A DNA stretch of 64,000 nt from Allantophomopsis cytisporea (GCA_024752435.1 CP103035.1:2229465-2293464), one strand, 5' to 3'; positions 36,808-48,459 are shown, counted from the first letter of the stretch. The notes: generated by a model not told the origin, from the sequence alone. A program made the numbers and translations.

Positions 36808-37817
36808 AGTTGAATAAGGTATGGTAACGTATGTATTCCAGCATATATGAAGCAGGACGGTTATTTGAAGGCGAAGCGATCGGGATCGGCACAATAGCAC
36901 TTAGACGGCTTCAACTGATGACTAAGCATATATTAAGGGAAAGCTGAAACCCGATTCATTAAGTTGATTGAAATGATACAACATCAAAGAATCATTTGAT
37001 CATACAAGAGGTTAATAGAAGGTCATTAACTACACCATCTCATGCGTTAATATTACCCAATTTGCTATCAAGACAGGTGGTGAAATTGATGTGTAATACT
37101 GGGCAGCCGCAATATTCCCGTAGCGTCATTGAATATTCAACTCTCTATTGACCTGTATCATTGACTGTATTTACCCGTATCGATTGTAAACCCTGTGTTC
37201 TAGTAGTCTTCTCAAATAATTGTACCCCTACTCTTCAATTTCAACACTCTCTCCCACACGCTTTCTCCTCTCTCCTACGCTCTCTCCCACTTCCGCTCCC
37301 GCTCCCTCTCCCACACTCTCTCCCACCCCCTCTCCTGTAGGCTGTATTATTCGCTATGTACTTGGCTCATACGATTCCTTTTAATATCAATGCTTTTCTT
37401 CCTGTATATCGAGGACTTTCTTTATCTGTATTTTATACCAGTACTATATAAAGCGCCGGCAGTTATTACAGGTTTTATAATTTATAATTCAGTGTAAACT
37501 ATACCGACGGGAAGAAGGATTTGCAATAGGAGCAGCATTAAAAGCCATTACAAAGGTAATAGGTGGTTTCACCAGTCATTTTGTCAATAGTTGTAACAAT
37601 AGCTACAGACTTACAATACACTGGATTTCAAGTTTTAACAACGTGTACATCACTGTATATAGATACACTCCAAGATAAATCAGCAGTTTGGGATTCTTTC
37701 CATACCATAGAATAATCTTACAGTATAGTATAGATGGAATAGACAGAGAAATCAGGTCCATTCTAAGCCTGTCAATCAGCGAATAATTACCAGTAGAAGC
37801 TACTATAACTCATCTAT
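36808..37817. other. Intergenic; pyrimidine-rich run at 37225-37335
   Basis: Upstream of the Zn2Cys6 gene and downstream of the dehydrogenase. Contains CTCTCCCACACTCTCTCCC-type low complexity on the plus strand. Near 37495-37690 a weak plus-strand stretch begins YTDGKK, loosely reminiscent of an RNase H start, but it is frameshifted and too short to call. Confidence 0.5.
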
Positions 37818-39900
37818 CTATTTTACATAATCGAAGATTTTGCCAGGGTTCATCAGCCAATGCGGATCTACGCTCTTTTTGATGCTTCGCATCACGTCGA
37901 TAGTATTTGAGTCCAGCTCCTTTTTCAAAAATTCTTTCTTACCCAATCCAATAGAGTGCTCGCCCTATGTAGAAGTTAGTCGCTTCACAACGCTTCTCAA
38001 GATCTGTAGCGTCAAGTGACGGTACTTACAGTGCATGTCCCCTCCATTTCAATTGCACGGTGGACCATGTCATGAACGCAACGCTCGACAGCTTCACGCT
38101 CGGCCGGTTTTGTATCATCATAGAGGATCGATTCGTGGAAGTTACCGTCTCCAACATGTCCAAGTATACTACCAAAGAGGCCCAACCCGTCCAGATCTTT
38201 CTTGGATATCTCTACATATATCATCAGCCATGCACAAAAAGTATTAAGGTTTTGACTCACCTAATATGTCCGCCAAGCGTGACAATGGCACAGCGACGTC
38301 GGTTGACCAAACCTCATTGCCTTCGGTTCGTAACGCAAGCATACTCCAAAGTGCCTGCTTCCGTGCCGACCACAAGTCGTGTTGCTCTTTCTCGGATTTT
38401 GCGAACTCGAAGTCATCGCAACCAGCTTTTGTAGCAATAGCTTGAACTTTCTCGATTTGATCAGAAACCTCCGCTTTTGAGCCTGCAAACTTGAAGAAGA
38501 GTGAGTTCTTCTCTTTCCATTGTCGATCTGTACCGCCGGTTTTGTTGATAACTTGCATTTGTACATCATCAAGAATTTCCAGTGCTTGCAGCGGGATTCC
38601 CTTTTGGATTATTTTGACGGCAGCATTGGCTGCAGCTCGTACGGACGGGAAGGGCGCAACAGCTACGCTTGTCTCCTCGGGTATCGAGGCCAGCTTCAGT
38701 GTGATTTCAGTTACAATTCCAAGAGTACCCTCTGATCCTACAATTATGCCGTTTAGATTGTATCCTGCTGATGACTTTCTACGTCGATTGTCAGATAAAT
38801 CCGAGACGAAGTGCACCTGTTGTCACCTACCTTGGTCTGCGTCTAGTTTTGATGATCCTGCCATCGGCAAGCACAACCGTCAAGTTTACGACCCAGTCCC
38901 TCATAGTACCGTAATGAACTGCATTCGTGCCACTAGAAATTGTCAGTAATGCTTATCACTTTTGTTGGTGTTCGTTTCAGTTACCTGCAATTTGTTCCAA
39001 CCATACCTCCAATCTTCGCCTATATAACAATCAGCTTGGTGCTAAGCCATATACCGGACGCCCTACACTTGGTCCCGGATCAATAGGGAAGAAGTAACCG
39101 CTCTCCGCGAGTTTCTCGTTCAATTCCACCCAAGAGACAGATGGCTGCACAACGGCGTTTAAGCTGCAGTATGTTAGCCGTGCACTTTTTTCCTTTTCAA
39201 GGTTTCAAACTTGCTCTTCTTTATGATGCGCAATGATCTTGTCCATATTGCAAAAATCGATGCTGAAACCGCCAAAAGGTGCAGAGAAGTTGCCCTCTAC
39301 GCTCGATCCACCCGAGAAAGGTACTTGTAAGCGTAAGTCAAATCTTTCGGGCATAAACGATAGGGATCTCAATACTCATGGGAATCTTGTATTTGTGGCA
39401 TAATGAAGCAATTTTGGCCACTTCTTCTGTCGATTTAGGATACACGACAGCGATTGGAAGCACATCAATATTCACAGACGACCACTCCGAGTAGCCGTGA
39501 AGCTTTAAGTCTTCATCATCCGTGCTGACTGCGTCCTCGCCTAATGATGAGGACAGTTCCTTTATCGCCTTCACGTTACTCGTCAGCACATTCGCCTCTC
39601 TTGTGATGAACACTTGTGTCTTACAATGTCCATATCTTGTCGAGATCCATACTTTGGAGTCTCATTGGAAATTGACGCTGTTGGCGATTTCGAAGGCAAA
39701 GCAAGCAGTGCAAGCCCCGTACCTAGTCCGAAAGCAAAGCTTAAAGCAGTGTAGAAGTTACGTTTTGGAGGCAGCGGTCCTGCGATTGTTGCAGTTGACA
39801 CAGTTCTTTTCGCCGCTACACGTGACCATGCTGCTGATCTGGTAGTGGCCAGAACACGAGACAGGCCGACTCGAGAGGAAATTTGGGAAAGTAAAACCAT
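37818..39900 (-). CDS. D-lactate/2-hydroxyacid dehydrogenase (cytochrome), mitochondrial
   Basis: FAD-linked oxidation of a D-2-hydroxyacid to the 2-keto acid with electrons to cytochrome c. Nine exons give 552 residues: 39900-39625, 39568-39376, 39323-39215, 39163-39067, 39019-38985, 38932-38831, 38778-38261, 38211-38030 and 37964-37818. All phases agree. Residues 1-36 are Arg/Ser rich (mitochondrial presequence), and 50-69 form one membrane segment, as in inner-membrane-anchored fungal Dld proteins. FAD-binding motifs: PIAVVYPKSTEEVAKI, PFSGGSSVEGNF, VQPSVSWVELN, KIGGMVGTNCSGTNAV, GSEGTLGIVTE. The C-terminal oxidase domain has GHVGDGNFHESI and GEHSIGLGKKEFL. Intron 3 (39214-39164) appears to be a GC-AG intron (donor GCAAGT). 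Substrate range within the D-lactate, D-2-hydroxyglutarate and mandelate-type group cannot be told from sequence. Divergent from the ThDP enzyme. Confidence 0.93.
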
Positions 39901-40491
39901 AATGCCTCGGTGCTGTACCGCTCTGAAGGATATCTGTAGATGAAAGTAAACCGTCTTGCGGCAACGAGCTACATAGGACAATTTGGCAGGAGGCACTAAG
40001 AACTACGATAATGCTACTGATATAAAGAGGCCAGGCAGTATCTGTCCTATCAGTGGCCCTCTCCTGAACGATTGTCTAATTATCGACATCTAACATCTGC
40101 CCATATGCAAACTAACGGGATCTAAACTGGAATCCTCCATGTTTCGCTGAAAATAGTGATCAATATGATGTAGTCCCCAAGGCTCTATGCAAGTCCCATC
40201 ATCCTTGCGTAAACTTCACTGACGTATAACTCTCTAACCATGCGTCTCAGTAACAAATGGATGATTTGGAGGAGGCAAAACATTCGGGCGTACATAATTC
40301 TATTCCGGAGATATACATAAGCAGCACCCTCCAAAAACAGTATACCGAAAGGCTCCGAGTCAGGTGGTTTATGTAATGATCTGAAATTGGAACGCAATCG
40401 GTAGTCTCGGCTTCCTCGATTATACGGTAATGCATTTCGGGTTCGTTCCGTATTGGGTGGGTCGCCTTGTGAGTTCACGGAGAAAGCTAGC

Positions 40492-40518
40492 GGAGTCTAA
40501 CGGAAGTAAAACAGCGGA
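40492..40518 (+). promoter_or_regulatory. Repeated CGG-N11-CGG motif, copy 1
   Basis: 27 bp beginning GGAGTCTAACGGAAG and ending GCGGA; 24 of 27 positions match the copy at 40867-40893 and the three differences are transitions. Each copy holds two CGG triplets in direct orientation 11 bp apart. CGG triplets are the usual half-sites of Zn2Cys6 regulators. Whether the neighbouring regulator binds here is inference. Confidence 0.5.
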
Positions 40519-40866
40519 GCGTAAATACGTCACTTTACGATCCGACATCACGGCAATGCAAGGCTGGTGTGATAAACCTTCTACAAGGTATTCTAAGCGT
40601 ATATCCCTGAATGTCTGTATAGGTTCGTGCTTAATAAAATCTGCTAGCACCGCCACCACCTACACTTATAAGGACTACATTAGGCATGTAGATGATGGAT
40701 CATATACAACTTACGAGACTGTATGGTGAGAATTAGCCTTATCGTGTTTACGTTGCCGCCGAATAGCTGTTGAATATAGTGAAGCTAGACAACCATTCCT
40801 GGAGGACAGTAGGTACACAAGGTCGTTGTATCTGGCGCTTGCAGTAAAGTTGCTATGACATCTAAT

Positions 40867-40893
40867 GGAGTCTAACGGAAGCAAGACGGCGGA
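40867..40893 (+). promoter_or_regulatory. Repeated CGG-N11-CGG motif, copy 2
   Basis: Second copy, 375 bp from the first and closer to the ThDP gene (ATG at 41319). The CGG spacing is preserved. Confidence 0.5.
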
Positions 40894-41318
40894 TAGTTTG
40901 TGTTTATATGCCTCAATAGAGTACCGGCCCCACGACAATACAAGGCTTCTGGAATCAAGAGGTACAGTAGTGGCCAACAGCCAGCAACCAACGGTTAGCA
41001 GCCAGCAATATTGACTGGGGCCTCATACGTAGCTATAGACAGGAGACTCCGAGGCAGCTGCATCCTTTACTCCACTCTGCTGCCCCCAAGCTTGAACTAA
41101 GACCTGCCTTATAATACGGAGGATGAAAAGATCCGACTCCTTCAATCTTCCTTGCTCACTCTCTTCACCTTCATTGTTGCCTGATAGTTGCATGACCAGA
41201 GCCAACTCCTAAATCACCTATCTTCACTTCAGTCAAGTATCGTGCTGTTTCACTCCTCTCAACACCATTGAATATTGATACCGTTCAATCTGAGCCAGTT
41301 TAAATCAATCAAGGCACA

Positions 41319-43223
41319 ATGTACGTCCACAGCAGCTTGAAGTTAACAGCAGCCAATTAACAGACATGCAGGTACACCGCATCGTATGCCTTTCTAGAAG
41401 CTCTAGGGGAGGTAAGCACAGATGTCGCCCAACATTCCACAGTCATATCTAACACAACCAGGCGGGTGTTGACAACTGCTTCGTGAACCTAGGCTCCGAC
41501 CATCCAAGTTTCCTAGAAGCCATGATTGCGGGCGAGAAGCAGAATGCTCACTTTCCACGATTTATCACCTGCCCTAATGAAATGGTCGCCCTCTCGATGG
41601 CTGACGGCTATGCAAGATTAACCAACAAACCTCAATGCGTTATTGTACATGTTGACGTTGGCACGTCCGGGATGGCCGCCGCCATACACAATGCTTCAGT
41701 TGGCAGAGCTCCAGTTCTGATCTTTGCTGGCCTGTCACCCTTCACCATTGAAGGAGAATTGCGCGGCTCTCGCACCGAGTACATCCATTGGATGCAAGAT
41801 GTTCCGGATCAGAAGCAAATCGTGGCACAATACTGTCGCTATGTAGGTGAACTTAAGACTGGGAAGAACATCAAACAGATAGTGAATCGAGCACTTCAGT
41901 TTGCTACAAGTGAGCCTCAAGGGCCAGTCTACTTGATGGGGGCGAGAGAAGTCATGGAAGAGGACATCAGCAAGTACAGTCTGCAGCAAAATCATTGGGC
42001 GCCAGTAGGAAATGGGGCCCTGCCGGCTTCAGCTGTGGAAGAAATTGCAGACTTACTGGTTGGGGCTTCAGAGCCACTAGTTATCACCGGATACAGCGGA
42101 AGAAACCATGGCTCCGTTACTGCTCTGGTGAGTCTTGCAGATACGATAAAAGGTTTGAGAGTGCTAGACACTGGCGGAAGTGATATGTGCTTTCCCGCCA
42201 GCCATCCTGGATGGTTGGGGCTTCGCTACGGCGCTGACGACAGCATCAAAACTGCGGATGTCATCATTGTGCTTGACTGCGACGTACCCTTTGTAAACAC
42301 CTTATGCACACCCAAAGCGTCTGCAAAGATGGTCCACATCGACGTTGACCCATTGAAAACCATGATGCCGGTCTTTTACCTCCCAGCCACTTACCGCTAC
42401 CGCGCCAGCTCTGAAACAGCTATCACTCAGCTGACAGACTACATTCGACAACATCCCGTCCATGCGAAAACTATCGCGAGCGAGACTTACAAGGAGCGCG
42501 CTCAGCAGCTACAAGAGGCTCATGTGAAGCGCTTGTCTGAACACGCGAAGATTGCAGCTAGGCCTGCAGACGGCTCAATCTCTGCTTCGTACTTGGCCCA
42601 GCAGGTGCGCACGCTCGCCCCAAGTGATACCATATTTGCTATTGAGGCCGTCACAAACGCTGTTTTTATTAGTGATCAGATCCAGGCCATGCAACCCGGC
42701 CAGTGGATCAATTGCGGTGGTGGTGGCCTTGGATGGAGCGGCGGAGGAGCTCTAGGCATCAAATTGGCTTCTGATACCATCTCGGCGCCAGGCAAGGGCA
42801 AGTTGGTGGTCCAGATTGTAGGAGACGGCTCGTTCCTTTTCAGCGTACCCAGCAGTGTTTACTGGATCTCACGGAAATACAATTTGCCCATTCTCACCAT
42901 TGTACTTAACAACAAAGGTATTCCCCCCCTGAAATTTGCGTTGATGAAATCCATACTGACTCGCAGGAGGTTGGAATGCACCACGTCGGTCGATGCTGCT
43001 CGTCCACCCCGACGGACTTGGGTCCAAGGCGACCAACAGTGATTTAAATATTTCTTTCGACCCGTCGCCAAATTATCCTGGCATAGCAAGAGCTGCGTCT
43101 GGGGACACGATTCATGCTGCAAGAGTAGCAGCAGCTGGAGACTTGGATGCAGTGTTAAAAGAAGCAATCCAGGTGGTTCTTGCGGGTACTACTGCTGTAG
43201 TGGAGGTTGCTGTCTCTGTTTAA
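41319..43223 (+). CDS. Thiamine-diphosphate 2-keto-acid lyase (acetolactate synthase-like)
   Basis: Exons AT of 41319-41320, 41372-41411, 41462-42917 and 42967-43223; 584 residues. The first intron (GTACGT..GCAG, 51 nt) splits the start codon, joining AT to G so that the frame opens MYTASYAFLEALGE; the sequence before the acceptor is closed in this frame by TAA. N-terminal pyrimidine domain: E54 in CPNEMVALSMADGYAR is the expected cofactor-activating glutamate, followed by IVHVDVGT. The C-terminal domain has the ThDP/Mg motif G469-DGS..N497-N498 and GGWNAP. A long frame that appears to shift at 42918 is resolved by a normal 49 nt intron. The family covers acetolactate synthases, benzoylformate and oxalyl-CoA decarboxylases and uncharacterised fungal lyases; the mitochondrial targeting typical of true acetolactate synthase is absent, so a catabolic decarboxylase or lyase is more likely. 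Confidence 0.88.
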
Positions 43224-44569
43224 AATGTGATTTCATCGATAAATATGACTACTGTTACTCAACTACACCCCTAACTACTACTACCAATCTATGGAATTTA
43301 CATTCTGATCTATGTGAACGTAACCTCTGTGTTGTGACAGACACGATCTGTTGCGGTTACCGAGGATCTAGAAGATGCAGCCACAATGATATGAAGGTCA
43401 TCATGAAAAATGAGAAGACGGCATTTATATAACGGAAAGTGGTAACATTCCAACAGTGCGCATGATTGGTCTGGAGATTGTTTCGGAATCCGTCCGTTAG
43501 ACTACTTTTATCTCCGTGACTCCCGAGAAGCAACCTTGTCGTTGGCGTAGTCCCGGTGTTTGCTTACCTAGACTTCGGGATTCACTTTGGTCAAATTATT
43601 GTTACACAGGTCACCGCGTGTAGTCCGTGCTCTTGCCAAGCGCGCATCCTTGCTTGGTGCAAAGTGTAAAATTTCGGAATGCACCTGGTGAACGGAAGTA
43701 ATGTACGATAACTAAGAGCCTACTTATAATTGTGTAGATAGTTATTTGTGAAGCTCAAATATCAAACTTTGTTATAGTAGGTTCTATAGAATAAGACTTT
43801 AGTCTAATGCCGGTTATTCAAAGACAAATTTTGTATCGGGTTATCAGGCAGGAGTTGAACCCATTTTACCATGCATATGTTGATTTTGTGCTCCTCATGC
43901 TTTCCATGATGTCCATACTCTCACCAATTGACTTTATGTATTAGGATCGTCTCTGCAAATCCACTCCAAACCGTTTAGGTTGTCAGAAAGGAAAGGAGTC
44001 AAGAGACAAGAACTTCCGTTCTTTGGTGTTTAATGACATGTATGACAACTGACAGCACTAGTATAATCGTACCACTAGGAAATCCTTCAGTAATGTTACT
44101 AATAAGCTAAAAGACTTGTTTCATTGGAGTCTTTAAATCCCAAGCTATTCTTATCAATGTACGCCTCTTCCGCCCCTTATGTGCTCCAAGTGCGAAGCTG
44201 AATCAACTTGGTACTATGTATCAGCTTATCTGATTGCAATTGATCCTACTTTGTCTTTATACCATTACTCCGGTCAAGCTAGTAGACATTCTCGTAATCT
44301 GTTGAAACTTTAAGACCCATATGCTATAGCAACGGCCAGCGATATTAAATTCAGAGGATACTTGACAATATAGCTATAAGTTGGCAAAAAATGTACTAAA
44401 GTTTACTACATATGGCAATGAAACACACGCCACATCAATGACGGATCTTATATAGATTAGTCGAACACGATACTAACCGGGCCAGCGAACTCAGACAGTG
44501 GGTATGCAGGGAGTAGGGAAACTAAGTTCAGTATCTATCACACACCGTAGTTCCCGGCCAGAACCCGCA
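43224..44569. other. Intergenic, no gene recognised
   Basis: Between the ThDP lyase and the nitrilase. Closed in all frames beyond short runs. A tRNA-B-box-like GGTTCAACTCC on the minus strand near 43857 lacks the rest of a cloverleaf. Confidence 0.6.
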
Positions 44570-44577
44570 TATATAAA
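44570..44577 (+). promoter_or_regulatory. TATA box of the nitrilase gene
   Basis: TATATAAA 86-93 nt upstream of the ATG at 44663, followed by a pyrimidine-rich leader (CTCATCTTCTTCTCATCC) typical of fungal transcription starts. Confidence 0.65.
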
Positions 44578-44662
44578 GCATTGTATTTCAAGATTTAAAG
44601 ACCCAAACAATACATCTCTCATCTTCTTCTCATCCATCTAATCAACTTAACAAGTCGACATC

Positions 44663-46052
44663 ATGTTGTGCCAACTTGCAACTGTACTTCTTGGCGCTAC
44701 GGCAGCCTTTGCTCTTCCTCAATCCGGCCTGCAGAAGAGAAACATTTCTCTTAATGCTGACGGTTACTACCCTCACCTGGATCCTGAGAACTTTACCATT
44801 GCTGCTGTCCAAGTATGGCCATAGTAAGTAGTCCAATCAACCGAGCGGAGTATTTTTTGCTAACGAAAGGTTCTGCAGTGATAATGAAGACATGTACAAT
44901 ACCAGCTGGAACGCCACCTACACCGCCATGAAGGCTGTGAGCATCATCGAGGAGGCCGCAGCTGCTGGCGTTGGTCTCTTGACGTTCCCAGAAGTCTGGT
45001 TCCCAGGGTAAGCAGCCAAACTCTTCGTTTTTTGTTATTAACTGATTATTTTCAATCAATTCTGACACAACCTTTCAGATATCCCTTCCAACTGGCTAAC
45101 GATCCTACCGTGGTTACCAAATATATCAACAACTCCATGGTTGAGGGTGATTCCAACTGGAATCTTCTTGTCGATGCTATCAAGGCTAACGGTATCTATG
45201 TTGGAATTGGCTTGTCTGAGCGCGTCGATGATTTGATCTACATGGCTCAAGTCCTCTGGTCCCCTGAGGGTGAAAAGCTCATTCATCGTCACAAGCTCCG
45301 TCCATCTGGTGGTGAGCGCCTGCTTTGGAGCGATGGTCTTCTTCACTCCTTTACTGTTATCCCTACTCCTTACGGCCGAATGGGAATGCTTGAGTGTTGG
45401 GAGTGAGTTTTTCCCCCCTTCAAAAGTTCCATTGACTGTATAATATGTACTAAGCCTACATCCTCACAGACATTTCCACCCCGCCTCAACCTTCCCAATG
45501 CAAGCACAGCTTGAGGACATCCACATTGGCCCCTTCCCAATCCTGTATAAAGTGGCGCTTGAGGACTCTCAGACCGATCTTGTCGCTGCTAACTCTCCAA
45601 ATGTTAACATTGCATCACTCCGCGTCTATGCTGCGACAAGTCAGGTCTATACTGTCACAGCCGCCGTTGATAACTCCTACATCTTCAACACTGCCGGCAA
45701 CATAGTGGCTACCGCCAACGCCAACGACACCGCCAATTGGGCTGCCACGGCCGTTAATACCACTGCATTCCTTAACAAGACCTATGACGTGAGTACCTGG
45801 GGAATTGATAATCTCCGTAAGATCTTGAGACTGACCCTGATCTCATAGATTAACGGCCAGTTCGGTTACGGTGTCTTGAACGAGATGATCGAGTCATACC
45901 CCTCCTACATCCCTAGGCAGGTCGGCACTTTCGTCCTTCATAGGAATGACACGATTGCTACTCTTGAAGAGTATGCAGCCACTAACACTTCTTTCTTCTC
46001 ATACCTTCCATATGACGCACAGGACCCTGTCTACTACGTTCCCGACAACTAA
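44663..46052 (+). CDS. Secreted nitrilase
   Basis: Hydrolyses a nitrile to a carboxylic acid and ammonia. Five exons: 44663-44823, 44879-45007, 45079-45402, 45470-45788 and 45849-46052; 378 residues. A signal peptide (about residues 1-18, MLCQLATVLLGATAAFALP) is followed by a KR site at 25-26. The nitrilase triad is complete: E92 (FPEVWFPG), K169 (HRHKLRPSGGERLLW) and C203 (MLECWEHFHP); the K-C spacing of 34 equals that of characterised nitrilases. The GERLLW block after the Lys is typical of branch 1 nitrilases and argues against an omega-amidase or vanin. Secretion is unusual for a nitrilase. It neighbours an amidase that is also secreted. Confidence 0.92.
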
Positions 46053-46667
46053 CTCAATGGAGGATAATTTATTGAGGTGAACTTTGCTGGAAGTGCAAGG
46101 AGGAAATGTGAGAGTGGAGGAATGTAAGATAGCAGTATAGAAATTGTGGTAGAAAAATTGCAGATTGGAGCTAAATTTATTTGTATCAAACTTGAATAAG
46201 TTGAATGCTTATTTAATTGCATCGACTTGGGCAGAATATGGCGACGATGAACCCATGCCTAAGCCTTGCACAACAATTGAACAGATAGGTAGAGCCTAGA
46301 TAACTATATCTGCTCGTTTGTAATGTTTGATCCCATAAGTATCTATGTTCATGATGCAGTTTAACTCGGATAAGTGTCGGATCTCTAACTATGCGTTTCA
46401 TTATATCTTCGATTTCGACACTTGAAATGGTATCTTTTCTCTCAGTACGGCAGCTTCTGCTCAATCAACATATGTGGGCAGTTTATCGGTAAGCCAGTCC
46501 ATATCCTGACTTTTATCAGGTCATGATGGCAAATTTTGAATTATATTCGGAGACTAAAAACTAAGAACTTTCCACAAAATACGCCCATTGGTAATTGAGA
46601 AGGTCCTAATGTAGCATGCATATGTTACGCACGATACGAAATGCTCATTTTATCTCCCATAATTCTC
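46053..46667. other. Convergent intergenic region
   Basis: Between the nitrilase and alpha/beta hydrolase 3' ends. No gene or repeat seen. Confidence 0.65.
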
Positions 46668-47491
46668 TCAAGATCCCGCTTTCTTATTCACACCAGCGTC
46701 GATTGTCTGCTCAACAACCTTAGCTAGTTGGCCCGGAATGCTTAGATGAGGCAAATGTCCAGATTTGACACTAGAAGTCGAAGCATTTGGTCCAAGTTGG
46801 CTGGCCATCTGTTGTTGGGTAGACAGCGGTACGGCGTTATCTTCTGTGCAGTAAATATATGCACATGGAATATTGTTGGTCCATGGCTCATAAGATGATG
46901 GAGTTGCAAAGACAGAAGCAGCCGTATGACTCATCTGAGAAGCGAATAGTGAAATCTTCTCCTCTCGAATATCACTAAACACCACCTGCTGCATCAATGA
47001 TGGTTCTCCGGTGACCTTGTCTCCCTTTGAGTGGTTTAGCAAATTGACGAGTAAGAGATGTAAGATTTACTGACCTCAATCTTCATCCATGGCAGCGGTG
47101 ATCCACCAAGCATATCCAACAAACTCTTCCCCTTAGGAACCAGAAATGCTGAATAATACAAAACCAATTGAACACCCCCTTTCAAGCCCTTCTGTCCTCT
47201 TGAAACAATGTCAAAGCCTTCAACTGCGCAGCTGCCGACAACACCACCGTATGAGTGGCATAGAAGTACAATCTCCTGACCCTCATCAGCGAGCTTGTTC
47301 ACAGTCTTACGCACTGCAGCAACATCGTCTGAGAGACCCTTGAGTGGGGTTTCGGTGCCACCCACGGATGGTAATGGTACAACCTCAGCACGTGTACTAG
47401 ATGCTCTGAATTGTTCGAGTAAGATATCAAAACCAGCTGGCAGCTGCCAAGCTCCAGGCACAATGACAATGGTTGGTTTTGTAGTTGACAT
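46668..47491 (-). CDS. Alpha/beta hydrolase, small cytosolic esterase type
   Basis: Two exons, 47491-47075 and 47024-46668, separated by a 50 nt intron (GTCAGT..AAAG); 257 residues, usual for this group. Starts MSTTKPTIVIVPGAW, the first beta strand with the oxyanion-hole region; the nucleophile is S80 in LLCHSYGGVVG, the acid probably D201 (CTEDNAVP), the base H229 (KSGHLPHLS). The triad is complete. Such enzymes act on esters or C-C/C-N substrates and the substrate cannot be read from sequence; plant hydroxynitrile lyases and methylesterases are distant fold relatives. The open frame extends upstream to 47680, but the ATG at 47491 lies at the family start. No signal peptide. Confidence 0.88.
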
Positions 47492-47656
47492 CTCCGCAAA
47501 TGCATAAACCAGTTCCAAATGCAAGTTCAAGAAATTGATGTATACAAAGATAGAAGAGACTGAAATGTGATTAGGTGGCCGAGTTTCTTGTAACCCAAAT
47601 TCGGCGATCGTCTTGTTTTGGTCTGCTGCTCTGACATGGCAGAACGGCAGTAGCAC

Positions 47657-47667
47657 CTTATATATAG
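47657..47667 (-). promoter_or_regulatory. TATA box of the alpha/beta hydrolase gene
   Basis: The minus strand reads CTATATATAAGG about 170 nt upstream of the ATG at 47491. Confidence 0.5.
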
Positions 47668-48312
47668 TGTTACAGTACAAACATGGGCGTGGTCACAAGT
47701 TCTACAGTACGAAGTGTGATTTTTTAACTCTTTTAATTTAAAGTTAGCCAAGAGGATAAAAGTATCACAACGCTTCGGCAGCTCTCCATATTTGAAAGTT
47801 CCATGTCCCTTTTCCGGATTCGACATTCGGCATTCGGCATTAGGCATATGGAAGAGGCGAATATGATAACTAAACCAAATCCCGATAACGTCATCAAAAT
47901 GATTGAATATCCAGCTGAGCTCTCTTCGATCATTTCTTCGCTACCCTTGCTGATATAAACAAAAATCATTCAGTGGAGCGGGTGACGCTACTGAGAAACT
48001 TTAGTCTCATTAACTAATTGGCCGTCCGTCCCTAAAGCAAAGCCTACTGAGTAATTCTATTTAGAAAGGAGAAACAATTCAACAATTGCTACAGTTTGTC
48101 TTGAACCGAATCAGGGTATCTTACTCCAGCATAGCAGGAGAATATGATTCACCCTCTCTGTAAAGATACCACGCGGCCTAGGGTTTGGCGCGAGGATATT
48201 AACAACATACTTATATTGAAAGTGCCTTTATTGCCCAACGGAGCAGTATTTGACCGATTTAAGCAGAAATAATAGCCAAATAAGGCATAATACGTTTAAA
48301 ATTTCCCTCATA
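47668..48312. other. Divergent intergenic region, left part
   Basis: No gene recognised. A short tandem CATTCGGCATTAGGCAT occurs at 47825-47847. Confidence 0.55.
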
Positions 48313-48459
48313 AAGTAGGTGGCCAAAGTGTTCATACTGTCCGTGCCCGAATCCCATATATATGGCCATTTAGCTCATCTTATTCGTTGAAGGAGGTTTT
48401 TATGCACAAAATATAGGGATTCAAGCACAGACGGTACGAATACTTCTGGCCACCTACTG
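48313..48459. mobile_element. 147 bp MITE with TA duplication
   Basis: The left end reads AAGTAGGTGGCCA and the right end, inverted, CAGTAGGTGGCCA; the two ends match as imperfect terminal inverted repeats for about 45 bp, differing mainly by transitions. TA dinucleotides flank both ends (48311-48312 and 48460-48461). Length, long inverted repeats and TA target fit a non-autonomous Tc1/mariner (pogo/Fot1-like) MITE. It has no coding capacity and sits in the region upstream of the amidase gene. Confidence 0.8.

Larger units (their letters stand above)
39901..41318. promoter_or_regulatory. Divergent promoter region, dehydrogenase and ThDP lyase
   Basis: 1.4 kb shared 5' region between two genes whose products could act in sequence. 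It contains the duplicated 27 bp motif at 40492 and 40867 and no supported gene; short frames of 60-99 codons show no similarity, and two of them on the minus strand share residues only because they cross the repeat. Confidence 0.5.

Noticed and set aside
37490..37690. RNase H fragment of a non-LTR element
   Set aside because: A YTDGKK start and a few later residues are suggestive, but the frame is broken and the rest of the motif set is missing.
42900..43050. Apparent frameshift near the end of the ThDP lyase
   Set aside because: A 49 nt intron (42918-42966) restores the GGWNAP motif in frame.
43840..43890. tRNA gene on the minus strand
   Set aside because: Only a B-box-like GGTTCAACTCC is present; no A box or stems fold around it.
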